This document shows, piece after piece, positions 10,987 to 23,286 of a stretch of 64,000 nucleotides of DNA. Under the pieces are notes generated by a model, which worked only from the letters and a program-made list of their open reading frames with translations, ran no database searches and had not been told where the DNA came from. Positions within the stretch are counted from its first letter, which is position 1; every line of letters starts with the position of its first letter. Made by a program: the position numbers and the translations under genes. The stretch is from Gigaspora margarita (taxonomy: Eukaryota > Glomeromycota > Glomeromycetes > Diversisporales > Gigasporaceae), in assembly GCA_009809945.1 (NCBI GenBank), contig WTPW01000444.1, positions 1-64,000 of the forward strand, in the 5' to 3' direction.

Positions 10987-11665
10987 TGATAAACAATTAA
11001 CGGAATGTCTAAAGATATACTACAAACACAGATTTTCCATAATTCCATATTAGGCGAAACAAATCAACTTTCCATAATTGTCTAAATTTTTCAATCAACA
11101 AATTTGACCTTGTAGACGGTTTATTATTTCTAATATTGGAAATTTTATGAAAAAATTGATAAAACATTTTAGCTTGCATATGGTTATACCAAAGGAAAAT
11201 GCCCTAGTACACATAGTACATATCCATAGTACACATTATTATTATACATTTTCGATATGAACAACAAATAAACATTTATATAAATAAGTATGCATCTTTT
11301 TTTTTTTAATGAAACATTTTAAAAAAAGATTAAATTAACTTTTAATTGGTGAACTATTTGGTGAACTTATCTATATTTAGAAATTATTACCGGCTCCTTA
11401 ATAGAATTTGACCTTACCTATTCGTATCACCCTCGCTTTATTCCGTGAAATAGTTAACTTTCATATTATTATTCTGTGTCATCATACAGTAACTAAAGGT
11501 GCATAAAAGCGAACACTACTAACAACAACAGGAATAACAACTGGAATAACAACTGGAATAACAACAACAACAGGAGCAACATCAGGAGCGAAAGAATTTA
11601 ATCGTACGAAACGGTTGCATGCGTATATGGACAAATCAGCAATATTCTAGATAAAGTACTGTATG

Positions 11666-11715
11666 TACATATATATATAATATATATAATATATATAATA
11701 TATATATAATATATA
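11666..11715. repeat. ATATATAAT microsatellite
   Basis: Tandem ATATATAAT units of about 10 bases. Confidence 0.8.
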
Positions 11716-14220
11716 CAACTACTATACAACTATGTTTATTTATGTGACATTTATTTAACGTGTGCACCGTGCCAAGGGATATCCACTCATTTTTCAGTAC
11801 GACAATTTACTATACCCTACCTTTAGTGTTAGGGAAAAGATCTGCGTGTTTAATATTAATTGCATTAATAAAATCACATGATCACATTACGTTATAATAC
11901 CTGTATTATATCAAATCATTATCGTTATGGTGCGGGTGACATCATTCGCTACAATTTTATTTATTCGTCGCATAGCATACATGACGAAATCACACATATT
12001 AATTATCTAAAAAGATGTGACGTTTTTTTTTTTTTTTTTTTTTTTTGTACTAACAAATAACGGTTACATTCAATTTTTTTTTCGTACGCCAAAGTTTTGT
12101 AAAAATTGTAAAAATTGTGCAAAGATTGTAAAATTGTAATGATTAAAAATTTTATTGGTTTTTTTTTTTTTAAAAATCTTTTTTTTTTTTTTTTGGAATA
12201 AAAATTTTTTTTTCTCGATTTAAATCAAGTTATATCAAGTCATATGAAGTTATATAAAGTTATATAAAGTTAATCGGACTTTTGCATTATTATAATCCGG
12301 CAACGCGATTTTTTATCTCCGAAGTAATAAATCAGGTACATTGATGTGGGTACATGGTTTCCTGTCCTTCCTTCGTCGTAATAAATAAACGCCAAACATT
12401 TTTACAATGAGAACTATGAATAGTTATTGCACGTGAATAAATACGTCTATATACATATAAATATTCGTGTATATACTATTTATGGAACGCGATCTGTTCT
12501 TTCGGGTTGATTTCTTGTTATACGTGTGAATTGTGTGAATTCTTTTTTTATATGACCCAATAAAAAAATTTTTTTAATATCTACAGATTGAGCTATCATC
12601 ATACTCAAAACTTTGTGTTTGAGTTCACAAAAACATCAGCCTATTCTAATAATATAAGTATTGTTTGTTTCACTGCAAATGCCCTTTAACTATCCTCAGT
12701 ATATATCCTTCCTCTGTATGTGTTCAATATATCCGTTTTTTTCCTTGTTTTTGAGTTTTTCCCCTTCATTTTGATATATATGGACGTTTCTCATGTTTCT
12801 ACATGCATATTCACTAAAATATTTTTATAATCGGAAACTTGTTAATGTAATTATTTTCATTGCCGGAGAAGAACGGAGACTTTTTTCTACTTTTATGATT
12901 AAATGCGTCTCGTGTATGTTTGCTTGGTTTCACGTGACTAGGGTTACACTATTAATTCAGGTGAACATTACTCGTACAATTCATTTTTCTAGAGAATATT
13001 CGATATTACTTGTATTATATGTTTATACGTCACTAAACTTTGTGTATATCCCTGTGGTTAAATTTGTACGTGATATTGATGTGGTAAAAAAAAATATATA
13101 CTTTTTTCAAATAATTTGTATTTCAAAATTTTAAATACTGTAATTAGAAAAAACATTTTCGAGATTAAGATTTTAAAAAAAAAAAAATAAAATAAATTTA
13201 TTGGTTAAGTTACCAGGGAGTTAAAACAATTGACGATCACAATCTAAAAATAGCTATTGGATAGACATAACACAAAATCTTGTTTACGTACATACATTTC
13301 AAAATTTTTTTTTTTTTTTTTTTGAATTCATATACAGTATATAATTTTTATTATTGTCGGTTTTTGCAAAATTTCAAGTTGATATCGATATATTATAATT
13401 AAATAAGTGGTTGTTATTATCTTTATTTCGAAAAGGCAATATTTTATAGTTTAAAAAAAATTACATATCTAAAAATGGTGATGAATATGTAATTAAAGTT
13501 TAACGCAATACATTTAAGTAAGCCCCGTAAAATGTAACACGTGATTTTATTAATAGCGATGTTACAAACGGATTCCTGCATACATATATCGTATCTCTAT
13601 TATTATACATGATACGTAATTCTTCAGGTTACAGCATATAAATATGTGAATGTACGATTAGATCAGCACTAGGTAGCTACTTACTTATGTACTAGTAAAA
13701 TTCTAGTAATATTTGTTGGTTAAAATGAATTATAATCGTCCAGATTAATTCACTTATACCAGGTAGATGAAACTTCTCTAAACTGTTTTCCTTTTTAACT
13801 TTTCTCCTCTAATATAATTAATATTTTTAATATATTTAATATATTTAATATATTTAATTTTTTTTGTTTATATACTGTGGTGCACACAATTAATGAAAAT
13901 CAAACATAAGTACATAGCGCACATTGTATATATTAAATTTAAAAATAAATAAAATTCTACTAATATCTCTTGTGCTTCTAATTAAGGTTGTAATTATATA
14001 ATTTTAGTCACAATGGCAATAAAGATGTTAAAATTAGTATTACATACGTATAGGAAATTTTAAATATAAATATTTATTATATATTTACAAATCTACAGAT
14101 AAAAAAATTTATATTTATAAATGAACCCTGAATTTCGGGTGAATAAAACTTATTATACGTATAGATCAGGTTAGAGTGAAAATTGTAATGAATAATGTTA
14201 TAAAAATGTTACCCTGTAAT

Positions 14221-14224
<4 letters not shown>

Positions 14225-14256
<32 letters not shown>
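14225..14256. repeat. (AT)n microsatellite
   Basis: About 16 uninterrupted AT dinucleotides. Confidence 0.9.
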
Positions 14257-14259
<3 letters not shown>

Positions 14260-14844
14260 GTTTTATTAGCTCGTAACTTGGGTTTCACCGTGTTATATTA
14301 TAAAAAAAATTCAAAATCTTTATAGTATTTAGTGATTAAAGTTAATTTAACATTAGCCAATAAAAGTGATTTGGTTAACTAGGTTAATTAACTTTTAAAT
14401 TTTAATTTATGTATTATACGTATATAGAAATCATATTATTAGAAACTAATATAGTTTACAAAAGTGGTATTATTATGTTATTTTGCATAGTTAGCTAAGC
14501 AATCTTCAATTTCAAATTTTAAAATAAATAACCAATTTAGATTAATTATCATTTATACAGTATATCTGACATATATTTTTTAAATTAATTTATTATTTTA
14601 TTATTAATATTACTTGGGAACCGATCAAAAAAAATTTTGACTGGTTAATGCTAATGGTTTACTAATTTGGATCTGTTAAAATATCGAGTAAAATCATGTG
14701 ATAATGGCATACAATGTTGTCATTTTGCATAACCTGATGTTTCAAAATTCTGGTCTGAGGGTCGGATTTTTTAATCTAATGTAAATTAATGGACTCATGT
14801 TCATATTTAAAACCATGTAAATTTTTAATTTTCGGTTTTGTAGC

Positions 14845-15046
14845 ATGGAATCAGAAAATTCAGATTTTCTCAGTCCTATCGAATAATTCGGGTGAAATTA
14901 AGTCTCCATCGGATAAATTTATGGAAAATATAATCACTTGAGACTTTATAAAAAAAATTAAAAATGGGTCGGTGGATTATACAAAACGAAAAATAACTTG
15001 ACGTGTCCTAATGAACCAAACTAATCGTCAAATTTCACATAGATAA
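14845..15046 (+). pseudogene. Frameshifted gene remnant of unknown family
   Basis: Starts with an ATG frame reading MESENSDFLSPIE, then after a one-base shift continues SGEIKSPSDKFMEN, DFIKKIKNGSVDYTKRKIT and RVLMNQTNRQISHR. These are separated by two TGA codons, each of which would be Trp with one G-to-A change. The polar, Ser/Lys/Asn-rich composition is coding-like and distinct from the surroundings. The family is not recognised. A chance open stretch is possible but less likely, because coding character continues across the breaks in one consistent frame. Confidence 0.45.
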
Positions 15047-16630
15047 GTAACATTACCCAAATAGTGTGCATAAAATCATAAATTTTATGGACAGTTGAAC
15101 GATTCCAATTTCTAAATACTACAGTGCAAACCATTATAAATTAGCATGTAAAAACTGATAATTTTTTAAAAAAAAATATATATATAGCTATAAGAAAATT
15201 TTTTTTAAAAGGACAATCAGAACAAAGTCATAAAACTTGGTTTTAATTTAATAAATTTTGATAGTAGTATTATGAATAAATGATTAATAAATAATCATTG
15301 GATTTTATATATAAATATAATAAAACTTTAAAGTTTAGCTAATTAAAATTTAGTATCTTGTCTTAAATTCAACCTTTTTTTTAAAAAAAAAATATTGGTT
15401 TAAGATATTCTATACTACGTCCAGTGCAAAAAGATTGATACCTCAAAATTTTAGTTAAAAATACTTTTAATAAAAGTTTTTAAATTGATGATAATAATAT
15501 AATTATAAATTTTTATAAGTTAAATAATTCTGTTTTAAATTATTTTTTTTATTAATTATATTATTCTATACAGTAACTTTTCTATACAAAAATAGATGAA
15601 GGCTAACTTTTTAGATAAGAAAAAAAATTACAAAAATTTTTTTTAAAAAAAAATAGATTTTAATTAATATCTTTATAAATTTTAAGTTTAAAGCTTGCTA
15701 CTATGCAAACAGCTAGCTATAGATTTATTAAAATATTTTTAAGAGTAGAGAGTATGTAGATTATTTTTATATAGTTTTATATGTTATTTTGAAAATTTCA
15801 TATAAAACTGATATATGCTACTAATAAAACTTTTTTAAATTACAACTAATTTTTATTAAAATTTTACAAAATATAAATAAAATAATTTACTATTATAGTA
15901 AAATTTTGAACTATTATTATATTTTTAAAAAAATATAGTTGTATATATTACAAAGTTTTTCTGGGTTACCCAAATTTTCTGGGTTGCACAAAATCGCTAA
16001 TTCTGATTGGTCAATTTGCATAAATTTATAAGTTAGTTTTATTACTAAATTTTAATATCCAAACTTTAAAAATATATATTTTACTTAGTTTTTAACCTAT
16101 TTTAATAATTTTACTATCATTAAAATTAGAAAAACCTGCTCTACAAACTTGTCTTAAGAATTAAAATTAGTTTACTTAATATAATTTTTTTATAAAATTA
16201 AATATAAAAAAAAATTTATCCTTAAATTTTATAAAAAAATAATCACTAGATAAAAAGTTATTAAAATTAAAGATAATATATTTGTATTAAAATTCATTAA
16301 TTTACTATAAATTATATACTATATATAATTTAATAGTAAAATTAAGATTAAAAGTTACTATTAACAAATTTTTTTATATTTATATAAACAAATATTTAAA
16401 TTTAAAATAATCTTATTTATTATTTAATAGTTAGGACTTTATTTTTTGTTCTACAAGTAGTATGTTTAAAAAAATAAATTAAAAATTTAAAAAATTATAA
16501 ATTTAAATAATTTTTATATACAAAAATCTGATAAATATACCAGAATAGCTTGGTAGTATTTTTTTATTTTTATTAAAGTTGTTTAGAAAAAATTTTTTTG
16601 AAAAGCTACCTTTTGCAAATTTTGATATAC
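15047..16630. other. AT-rich region without a gene
   Basis: Low-complexity A/T sequence; no complete element or gene could be delimited. Confidence 0.4.
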
Positions 16631-16639
16631 TACTGGTAG

Positions 16640-16919
16640 CAGTGTTGTACATTTTGGCTGCCCATGGCCTTTTTTGGCTTGTCCATGTCCAAAATTGTCC
16701 AAACGTCCAAGATTGTCCAAAGCTTGTCCAGGCTTTAATAATTAATAAATCTATCTAAAAAATATATAACTATATATTTTTTTAAGTGCTGAACACATTC
16801 TAGTTAAAATTAAAATAGGTTATCTTAATAAAATTTTAAGTAATTTTACTTTATTTAATTGTTCAAAATTGTCCAAAATTGTCCAAGTCATTGTCCAAGG
16901 CTGTCCCGTGACAACACTG
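16640..16919. mobile_element. hAT-like MITE rich in TTGTCCAA
   Basis: 280 bp with termini CAGTGTTGT / ACAACACTG and a perfect 8-bp duplication ACTGGTAG (16632-16639, 16920-16927). Both ends carry tandem TTGTCCAA motifs, likely transposase-binding sites. A decayed copy is at 57390-57668. Confidence 0.88.
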
Positions 16920-17094
16920 ACTGGTAGTATACTATTTGAAGCATTATAATTTTAAAGTAATAAATTTTATAAAACAATATTTTATTATATTAAAAAGAGT
17001 TAATTTATTTGTAGCCAGAGGGGCTATATATAGATATACTATTAGGCTATTAATCTAATTGTTTAGCCAGGTACTACATACTATTAAAGTAATT

Positions 17095-17690
17095 TGTTAG
17101 AGTTGGTTTAGTTAGAGTTAAAGTTAGAGTTAAAATTATAGTAAAATCACAAAAAGAGCATTATTGTTTAGTAATACAACAGGGATTACTCTAGTAAAAT
17201 TTTGAATTATTAGAGGAGTAACAAAAATCAGGTGATTTTTTAGAGAGGGAAGGGGGTAAAAAATGTTGAAATTATATATAGGATTCTGACCAAATCTATA
17301 TTAAAAAGGGGGAAGGGTGGTAGACCTCTAATAAAAAATAATCAGGTGATTAATAACATGGCCCTTATAGAATTATTAAATACAGCTATATGTAGCTATA
17401 GCTATATATAAAATTATTTCTATTAAAAAACTTAAAATATGTAATAGTTAAAAAATTATAATTAGTTATATAATAAAAAATAGAAAAATTATATTTATAA
17501 CACTATATTATATAACACTCTATATTAAAACACTTTTCAAAATTCTCAAATATCTCAAGATTTTACTAGGATAACTTCTGTTGTATTACTAACAAAAAAT
17601 ATTTCTCTTGCAATTTTACTATAAATTTTAATTTAATTTTAATTCTAATTTTAATTTAAGTTTTACTAAAACACACCTATGGTGTTTTAC
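17095..17690. repeat. Inverted-repeat element with TTAGAGTT-type arms
   Basis: The left arm (GTTAGAGTTAAAGTTAGAG, then AATACAACAGGGATTACTCT) is mirrored on the right (TTTTACTAGGATAACTTCTG, TTGTATTAC, then TTTTAATTCTAAT). It is split by the 9-bp-TSD element at 17213-17369. Exact ends are unclear. Confidence 0.5.
17213..17369. mobile_element. MULE-like MITE, 9-bp duplication
   Basis: 157 bp flanked by a perfect 9-bp duplication GAATTATTA (17204-17212, 17370-17378). The imperfect inverted ends share an AATCAGGTGATT-type core. Same family as 32960-33118, 37170-37327 and 57669-57830. A 9-bp TSD fits Mutator-like transposition. Confidence 0.8.
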
Positions 17691-18276
17691 ACATGTTATA
17701 CAAAACTATTAGAATAGCCAATCAAAATTTAAGATCAGGTGTAACATAAAATTTTAGTTTTTTGTTATTTTTTAAAAAAACATTTATATCTCAAAATTTT
17801 GCTTATGAAACCAACTTTGGGGCGGGCTCTAATAAAAAAAATTCTTTGCTGAATTTTGTATATACTAATGCCTTAATAAAATTGCAGGCCTTATGCTAAG
17901 GCCAGACTAACTTGATTCTTTGTTTAATATAACATAAAATAACTATAAGAGGAGGGTGGGACATTGAAAAAAATATACAAAAATAATAATAATACAATTT
18001 TATTGGTTGTTTTACATATATTAGTTATATAAAATTTAAAAAATTAAGGATCAAATTCTATTAATTACTATTAATATATATTGGACTCATATAAAATTTA
18101 AAAAATAGGGAGGGTCCAAGTTAAACAAAGAATCAAATTGGCGTGGCCTAACCCTAAAGTAATCAAAATTTATTTTTTGTTTTATAAAAATTTATTTTTT
18201 TGTTTTTGTTACAGGATTTGCAATCTAATTTACCTATAGTGGTAAAACACTGTAAGTGCATTTTATAATAATTGTT
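17664..18276. mobile_element. TIR element of family G
   Basis: Termini resemble TTTTACTAAAACACACCTAT and, reversed, ATAAAATGCACTTACAGTG. The interior (GAATAGCCAATCAAAATTTA; AAACCAACTTTGGGGC) is closely matched at 44043-44384. A nested element at 17900-18148 accounts for the extra length. Confidence 0.7.
17900..18148. mobile_element. PIF/Harbinger-like MITE nested in family G
   Basis: 249 bp with termini GGCCAGACTAACTTGATTCT and, reversed, GGCCACGCCAATTTGATTCT, flanked by TAA (17897-17899, 18149-18151). The sister copy at 44.27 kb has a single TAA at this point, i.e. an empty site. Confidence 0.85.
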
Positions 18277-18342
18277 TTAATTTTAACTATAATTATAACC
18301 TAGTCTGCATTATAGAGTGTTATGTATAACACGGTATTATTA

Positions 18343-18624
18343 GGGTTTCTCAAATTCAAATCAAATCAAATATTGGGTCAATTTGAATTTGATCAAATCA
18401 AATTGACTCTGATTTGAATTTGATTTAATTCAAATATTTAGATTGGAATTTGATTTGAATTTGAATTTTTAATAGTAATTTTCAAATCAAATCAAATATT
18501 TGTCAAATCAAATCAAATTTGGCCAGATTTGAATTTGATCAAATCAAATATAATCAAATTTGAATTTGAATTTGATCAAATATTTGATTCAAATATTTGA
18601 AGATCAAATCAAATTGTGAAACCC
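18343..18624. mobile_element. CAAAT-rich MITE, TA target site
   Basis: 282 bp, inverted relative to the copy at 977-1258 and equal in length. TA at 18341-18342 and 18625-18626. Termini GGGTTTCTCAAATTC and, reversed, GGGTTTCACAATTTG. Confidence 0.82.
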
Positions 18625-18715
18625 TAGATATTATAAATATAATATTTCTAAAAAAAAATAACTTATATTATAAGTTTTGTGCAACAATAATAGAAAATTA
18701 TTACTATTTTAATAA

Positions 18716-18880
18716 GGAGTATGCCATTTATTATGTAATATTTTTTACTTAGTAGCTACTCTCATCCATGTATGGTGTGATCACTTTATCTAATTCAGAT
18801 TGTTTAATATAATATATAAATATAATCACTATCTCTAACTATATGTTCATGTAAAAATTATATAATAAATATCATGCTCC
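18716..18880. mobile_element. PIF/Harbinger-like MITE, TAA target site
   Basis: 165 bp with termini GGAGTATGCCATTTATTATG and, reversed, GGAGCATGATATTTATTATA, between TAA duplications. A better-preserved copy is at 52229-52394. Confidence 0.82.
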
Positions 18881-19162
18881 TAACTTATATGAGATTATTA
18901 ATTTTAGCCAAGATTTAAAAAAATTTTTTATTAAATATATTTTTAAAATTATTAATAAAAGTCATAGATTTATTATTTATTAAAATTTATAAAGATAAAC
19001 AAATTTATCAAAAATTATATAAATTTAAAATTTAAAAAATATTAATTAATTTTTAAATATAAAATCTAAACAAATATTTAATAATAAAAGTTAGTAAAAA
19101 TTTCAAATTAAGATTATTTGTTATATATTATATTAATTTTAATAATTTTAATTTTAGAGTAC

Positions 19163-19402
19163 ATTTATTCCTCACCCGGGGTGAGATTTGATATTCCTCA
19201 CCCACATTATGCTATCTCAAAATTTTACTAGGGTAACCCCTGTCGAGTTTTTAACAAAAAATGCTCCTCTCGTGATCATATCTTAAATTTAATTCTAATA
19301 TTAATCCTAACTCTAATTCTAACTCTAACTCTAATCTTAACCCTAATATAAATTTTTTATTTGAGAAGGGGGGTGAATAATTCACCCGGGTGATGAATAA
19401 AT
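19163..19402. mobile_element. TIR element with CTAACTCTAA interior
   Basis: Ends TTTATTCCTCACCCGGGGTG and, reversed, TTTATTCATCACCCGGGTGA. The interior is degenerate CTAACTCTAA, which gives an artefactual Leu/Glu-rich frame on the other strand. Confidence 0.65.
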
Positions 19403-19539
19403 TATTTCTTAATTTTATTATAATTAGAATATTTATTTTTAGACAATTATCTTTCATTACTAGTGCGATGCATCGCTACCATCAGATCGACAAATCATTT
19501 TGTTTGTTTTGATTTCTTTACAGAAACCTGTAAATTTTT

Positions 19540-20150
19540 GATGATATTGTTATGATATAGGATGACGTTATCACAATATAACCACGATACAGAAAAAATA
19601 TTGTTGCGATTTATAATGCTACAATATTTTTACCTTATAGCAGGTACATCGTAACTATAACACAAAAATCTAGTAACAATTTTGTTATGATTCCATAACA
19701 ATTTTTATAATAAAATTGTTACGACATTATGACGACCTTACTACAACTACATAAAAATCTAGTAACAATTTTGTTACGATTCTATAACGATTTTAATAAT
19801 AAAATTGTTACGATATTATGACAATCTTACTACAACTATATAAAAATCTAGTAATGATTTTGTTACGATTCTATAACGATTTTAATAATAAAATTGTTAC
19901 GATATTACAATGGCCTTATTACAACTTTTATTAAATCTGGTAACTATTTAATTGTCAAGTTGCCACGATTTCTTTATCACAATCTTATTACAATCTTATT
20001 ACAATTTTATCATGATTGTTATTTGATTTTGTGACAATTTAATTGTCAAATTGTATGATTTCTCATTGCAATATTATAGTGATATCATAACGATTGTTAT
20101 TAGATTTAGTGACAATTTGATTGTCAAATTGTAACTACTTCGTGTTAATA
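19540..20150. repeat. Left subterminal repeat of the large transposon
   Basis: Three near-tandem units of about 98 bases (start near 19670, 19750 and 19840) built on AAAAATCTAGTAACAATTTT and ATAAAATTGTTACGATATTA, followed by GTGACAATTTAATTGTC units of about 100 bases. Probable transposase-binding region. Confidence 0.75.
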
Positions 20151-21320
20151 TAAAAATATAATATTTAGAAAATTATGATAATATGTTTTAACATAGAAAC
20201 TCAATAAGTCATAAGAAAAATATATTGGATCAGCATGGGCTGGTTTTGAATAGACACGGGCCTTTGTCAAGATTCATAATGTGATTGTTCAAGTAGAATC
20301 TAACTTTAGTGATAATTTATAAAAATCTGAAAATTCTTTAACAATATAAATGATCTTTAACTAAATTTGGCAATAGTAAAATTTGTAAAACTAAGGTTAT
20401 TAATATAATAAATGCTATCGATTAAAAAAAAAGTGTGATATAAAAAATTATTTATTTCTTTCAAAAAGTGTACTTTTAGTTATGTTTAAAAAATGATTAC
20501 AATATTTTATATATAAATAAAGAAAGTTAATTTTTTCGATATTATTAAAAAACCTGTAAAAAATCTTTCTAATTATGAGTTAATTTACTTTGCACTTGCT
20601 CACATGATACGTAGTTCAAGCCTTCATACCTCCTGTTAGTAATTATTTATATTCTTTTCTGATATCTTTTTTATACAAAGCCCTTTCTACTAGTAAATTT
20701 GAAAGATTCACCATGTTGAATGGCATGATTTGAATGCCATTCAAACTGCTATTCGAATTGCCATTCAATACTATCACATGATTTCACAGATGTGATAATG
20801 TTAAATTGTATTCGAATCATATGGTAAATCTTTAATTTTACTATATTCCCAACTCTTAGTTTTACTAGTTATCAGCAAATTTCCAAGCCTCAAAAATCCT
20901 CCAAGCCAGCGACTTCATTTAACTAGTTCTCTGGTCAAGTTCTGACTCTCTAGACGAGTTCTGGTTAGTGTTGGTAATCAAACAGCTAATAGTCGATTAA
21001 GACCAAGTCTAAGGTATAAAAAAAATTTAATTTATATATTTAGAATACTTGTCCAAGTCATATTTACGTCTCAGTTAAAGCCTAAATTTTATTGTAATTT
21101 TTTTTTAAAATAAATACTTCATGGGAAGTTAAATGATCGAACTTGTTTATATTCTAAATCAATACCCTCTATAATTGCGCCCTATGTCTCGGTTACAACT
21201 AATAATAACACTTATAAAACTACACTATAAATGCTTTCTCTATAATACACACTTATGGTCGGTAACCCATTATAAAATTATAGATTATATCTAATAAGTT
21301 ACGACAATTTTTTTGCCATA
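20151..21320. other. Non-coding interior of the large transposon
   Basis: No gene recognised. An imperfect inverted repeat with AAAGATTCACCAT / ATGGTAAATCTTT arms lies at about 20699-20838, with GAATGGCAT / ATGCCATTC words inside. Confidence 0.4.
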
Positions 21321-21329
21321 ACTCATATA

Positions 21330-21770
21330 TTTTTTGCAGATTAAATTTTATGAATAAGTCAAAATTGTATAAAAAATTGTAATTTTTATAATGAATATTT
21401 TTTTAAAAAATTGTAATTTTAGCTTGATGAATTTTTTTTTAAAAAAAATTTTTTAAAAAAAAATTGTAATTTAGTATGACAAATTTTTAATGCAATTTTT
21501 CACAACGAATTTTATTTTTTTAAAAAAAATTGTAATTATTGTTGACGAAAATTTTTTAAAAAAATTGTAATTTTAGCATGACAATTTTTTTTTTTAAAAA
21601 AAAAACATAATTTTTGCATGACGATTTTTTTTTATCGTAATTTTGGCATGACGAATTTTTTTTAAAAAAAAATTGTAATTTTAGTATGACAAAGGTTTTG
21701 GGATTTTTTTTTTATAAAAAAAAAAGTTTTTGTATTTTTTTAGCTTGTAATTTTTTTAAAAAAAAATATT
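21330..21770. repeat. Tandem repeat upstream of gene A
   Basis: About seven degenerate 50-60-base units of TTTTTTAAAAAAAATTGTAA plus TTTAGCATGACGA, each able to form an A/T hairpin. It ends just before the gene A start and would make up its 5' flank. Confidence 0.75.
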
Positions 21771-22329
21771 ATTTTCAAAAAAATGATTCCTAAAAAAAGA
21801 AAAGTTGATTCTCAAGATGAAACATCTTTCCCAACCACAACACAATCACAATCTTCAACCTACCCCATTCAACAATCACAATCTTCAACCTATCCCGTTC
21901 AACAATCTCAATCATCGACTTATCCTGTTCAACAATCTCAATCATCGACCCAATTTGTTCAACAGCAATCTTATGCTTCACAACCCATCCAATCTTCTCA
22001 ATCTGTTCAATCTTTCCAACCTGTTCAATAGCAATCTTACACTTCACAACCCATCCAATCTTCTCAACCTATTCAATCTTCCTAACCTGTTCAACAGCAA
22101 TCTTACGCTTTACAACCCATCCAATCTTCTTAACCTGTTCAATCTTCCCAACCTGTTCAATCTTCCCAACCTGTTCAATCTTCTCAACAAAGCCACCAAT
22201 ACCATCCTCAGCCCATCCAACAACCCCACCAATACTATTCTCAACCCACCCAACAATCCCACCAACACCAATACCATTCTCAACCAGGTTTGCAACCAGT
22301 ATATAAAATTCAAAGTTCACCTATTCCTG

Positions 22330-22546
22330 GTATAATTTTATAAAAAAAATTAACATCTATAAAAGCTTGATTTAGATTTTTATTAATTAGTATTACCCTT
22401 TAAAATTATTTTATTTATAGCTTTTAGTAACTGCATAGCGACAATATCGTAATGATATCATCGCTATGAAGTTAATAAAAGTTTGATTTAGAATTTGTAT
22501 TAAATTTATTTTAATTATAATTTCTTTTTTTTTCTTATAAAATAAG
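22330..22546 (+). other. Intron 1 of gene A
   Basis: GTATAATTTT donor and TTATAAAATAAG acceptor, phase 1, 217 bases. Contains a small inverted repeat, CTTTTAGTAACTGCATAGCG ... ATCGCTATGAAGTTAATAAAAG-type, at about 22421-22479. Confidence 0.7.
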
Positions 22547-23018
22547 ATCTTAATACAATATTAAATCACCTGGACCATCACATTAATAATGATCATTCTA
22601 CGATGCTTACAGCTCTAAGAAATCGGTTTGGTCTTCTTACTAATGATCTGTTGAACGATGGTGTCAATGCGATGTTGAATATTCTTTTTTCGAATACGTC
22701 AAGACAATCTCGATCGGTAATACCATCAAGTTCAATCTTGCAGGAAGGTTTGTATTTTATGAGTTTCGAAGATTGGTCTTATTCGCTGCCACTTTCAGCT
22801 GAGCCTCAAGACGATTATGAGTTTGAGTTGCACAAGGAAGGTTTAAACCTTTCCCCAGCCTATTTCGAAAATGGGAAGTTCCCATTTGTTTAGCAACGAT
22901 CACACGATGTACCTATGTCGTTTACCAAGTATAGAAGAAGCGTAACTTCTGCAAATTTATATGCTAACTATGCAGCACATAAGGTATTAGTCATTTATTT
23001 AATAATATTTTGGCTAGA

Positions 23019-23095
23019 GTATCCAGACTCCTTGATTTCGTGAATTTTTTATTGTTCGAGCAATAAAAAATTCCCAAAAATACAGGAGTCTGAAT
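23019..23095. repeat. Miniature hairpin in gene A intron 2
   Basis: Arms TATCCAGACTCCT / AGGAGTCTGAATA with an inner stem AATTTTTTATTG / CAATAAAAAATT. Probably a tiny MITE; it does not affect the exons. Confidence 0.7.
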
Positions 23096-23286
23096 ATTTT
23101 AATAGATGGTAATGAGGTTAAATAGTTGTTTAAATGTCATGTATCATTTATTATATAATTTTGTTTTTTATGCGTTACAATTTTTTTAGTCCTATTACTA
23201 TTTATAGTTAATGTTATTTAATAACGACAATGAATTATTACTAAGCATGGTAACTTTTAATTTTATTTAGGAATTTCCAAAATGAG

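Larger units (their letters stand above)
9883..14600. other. Long non-coding region upstream of the HMG gene
   Basis: About 4.7 kb with no convincing gene. It presumably includes the HMG promoter, but no motif can be assigned. It holds several microsatellites (listed separately), T runs at 12019-12042 and 13304-13323, and GGAATAACAACT repeats at 11530-11560. Confidence 0.5.

Noticed and set aside
10845-11048. Leu/Ile-rich 67-codon frame
   Set aside because: It is the translation of the (TAA)n microsatellite.
12793-13134. 113-codon frame starting MFLHAYSLKYF
   Set aside because: The longest frame upstream of the HMG gene, but with no recognisable domain and a Phe/Ile/Val-rich AT-driven composition. 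Kept out for lack of support.
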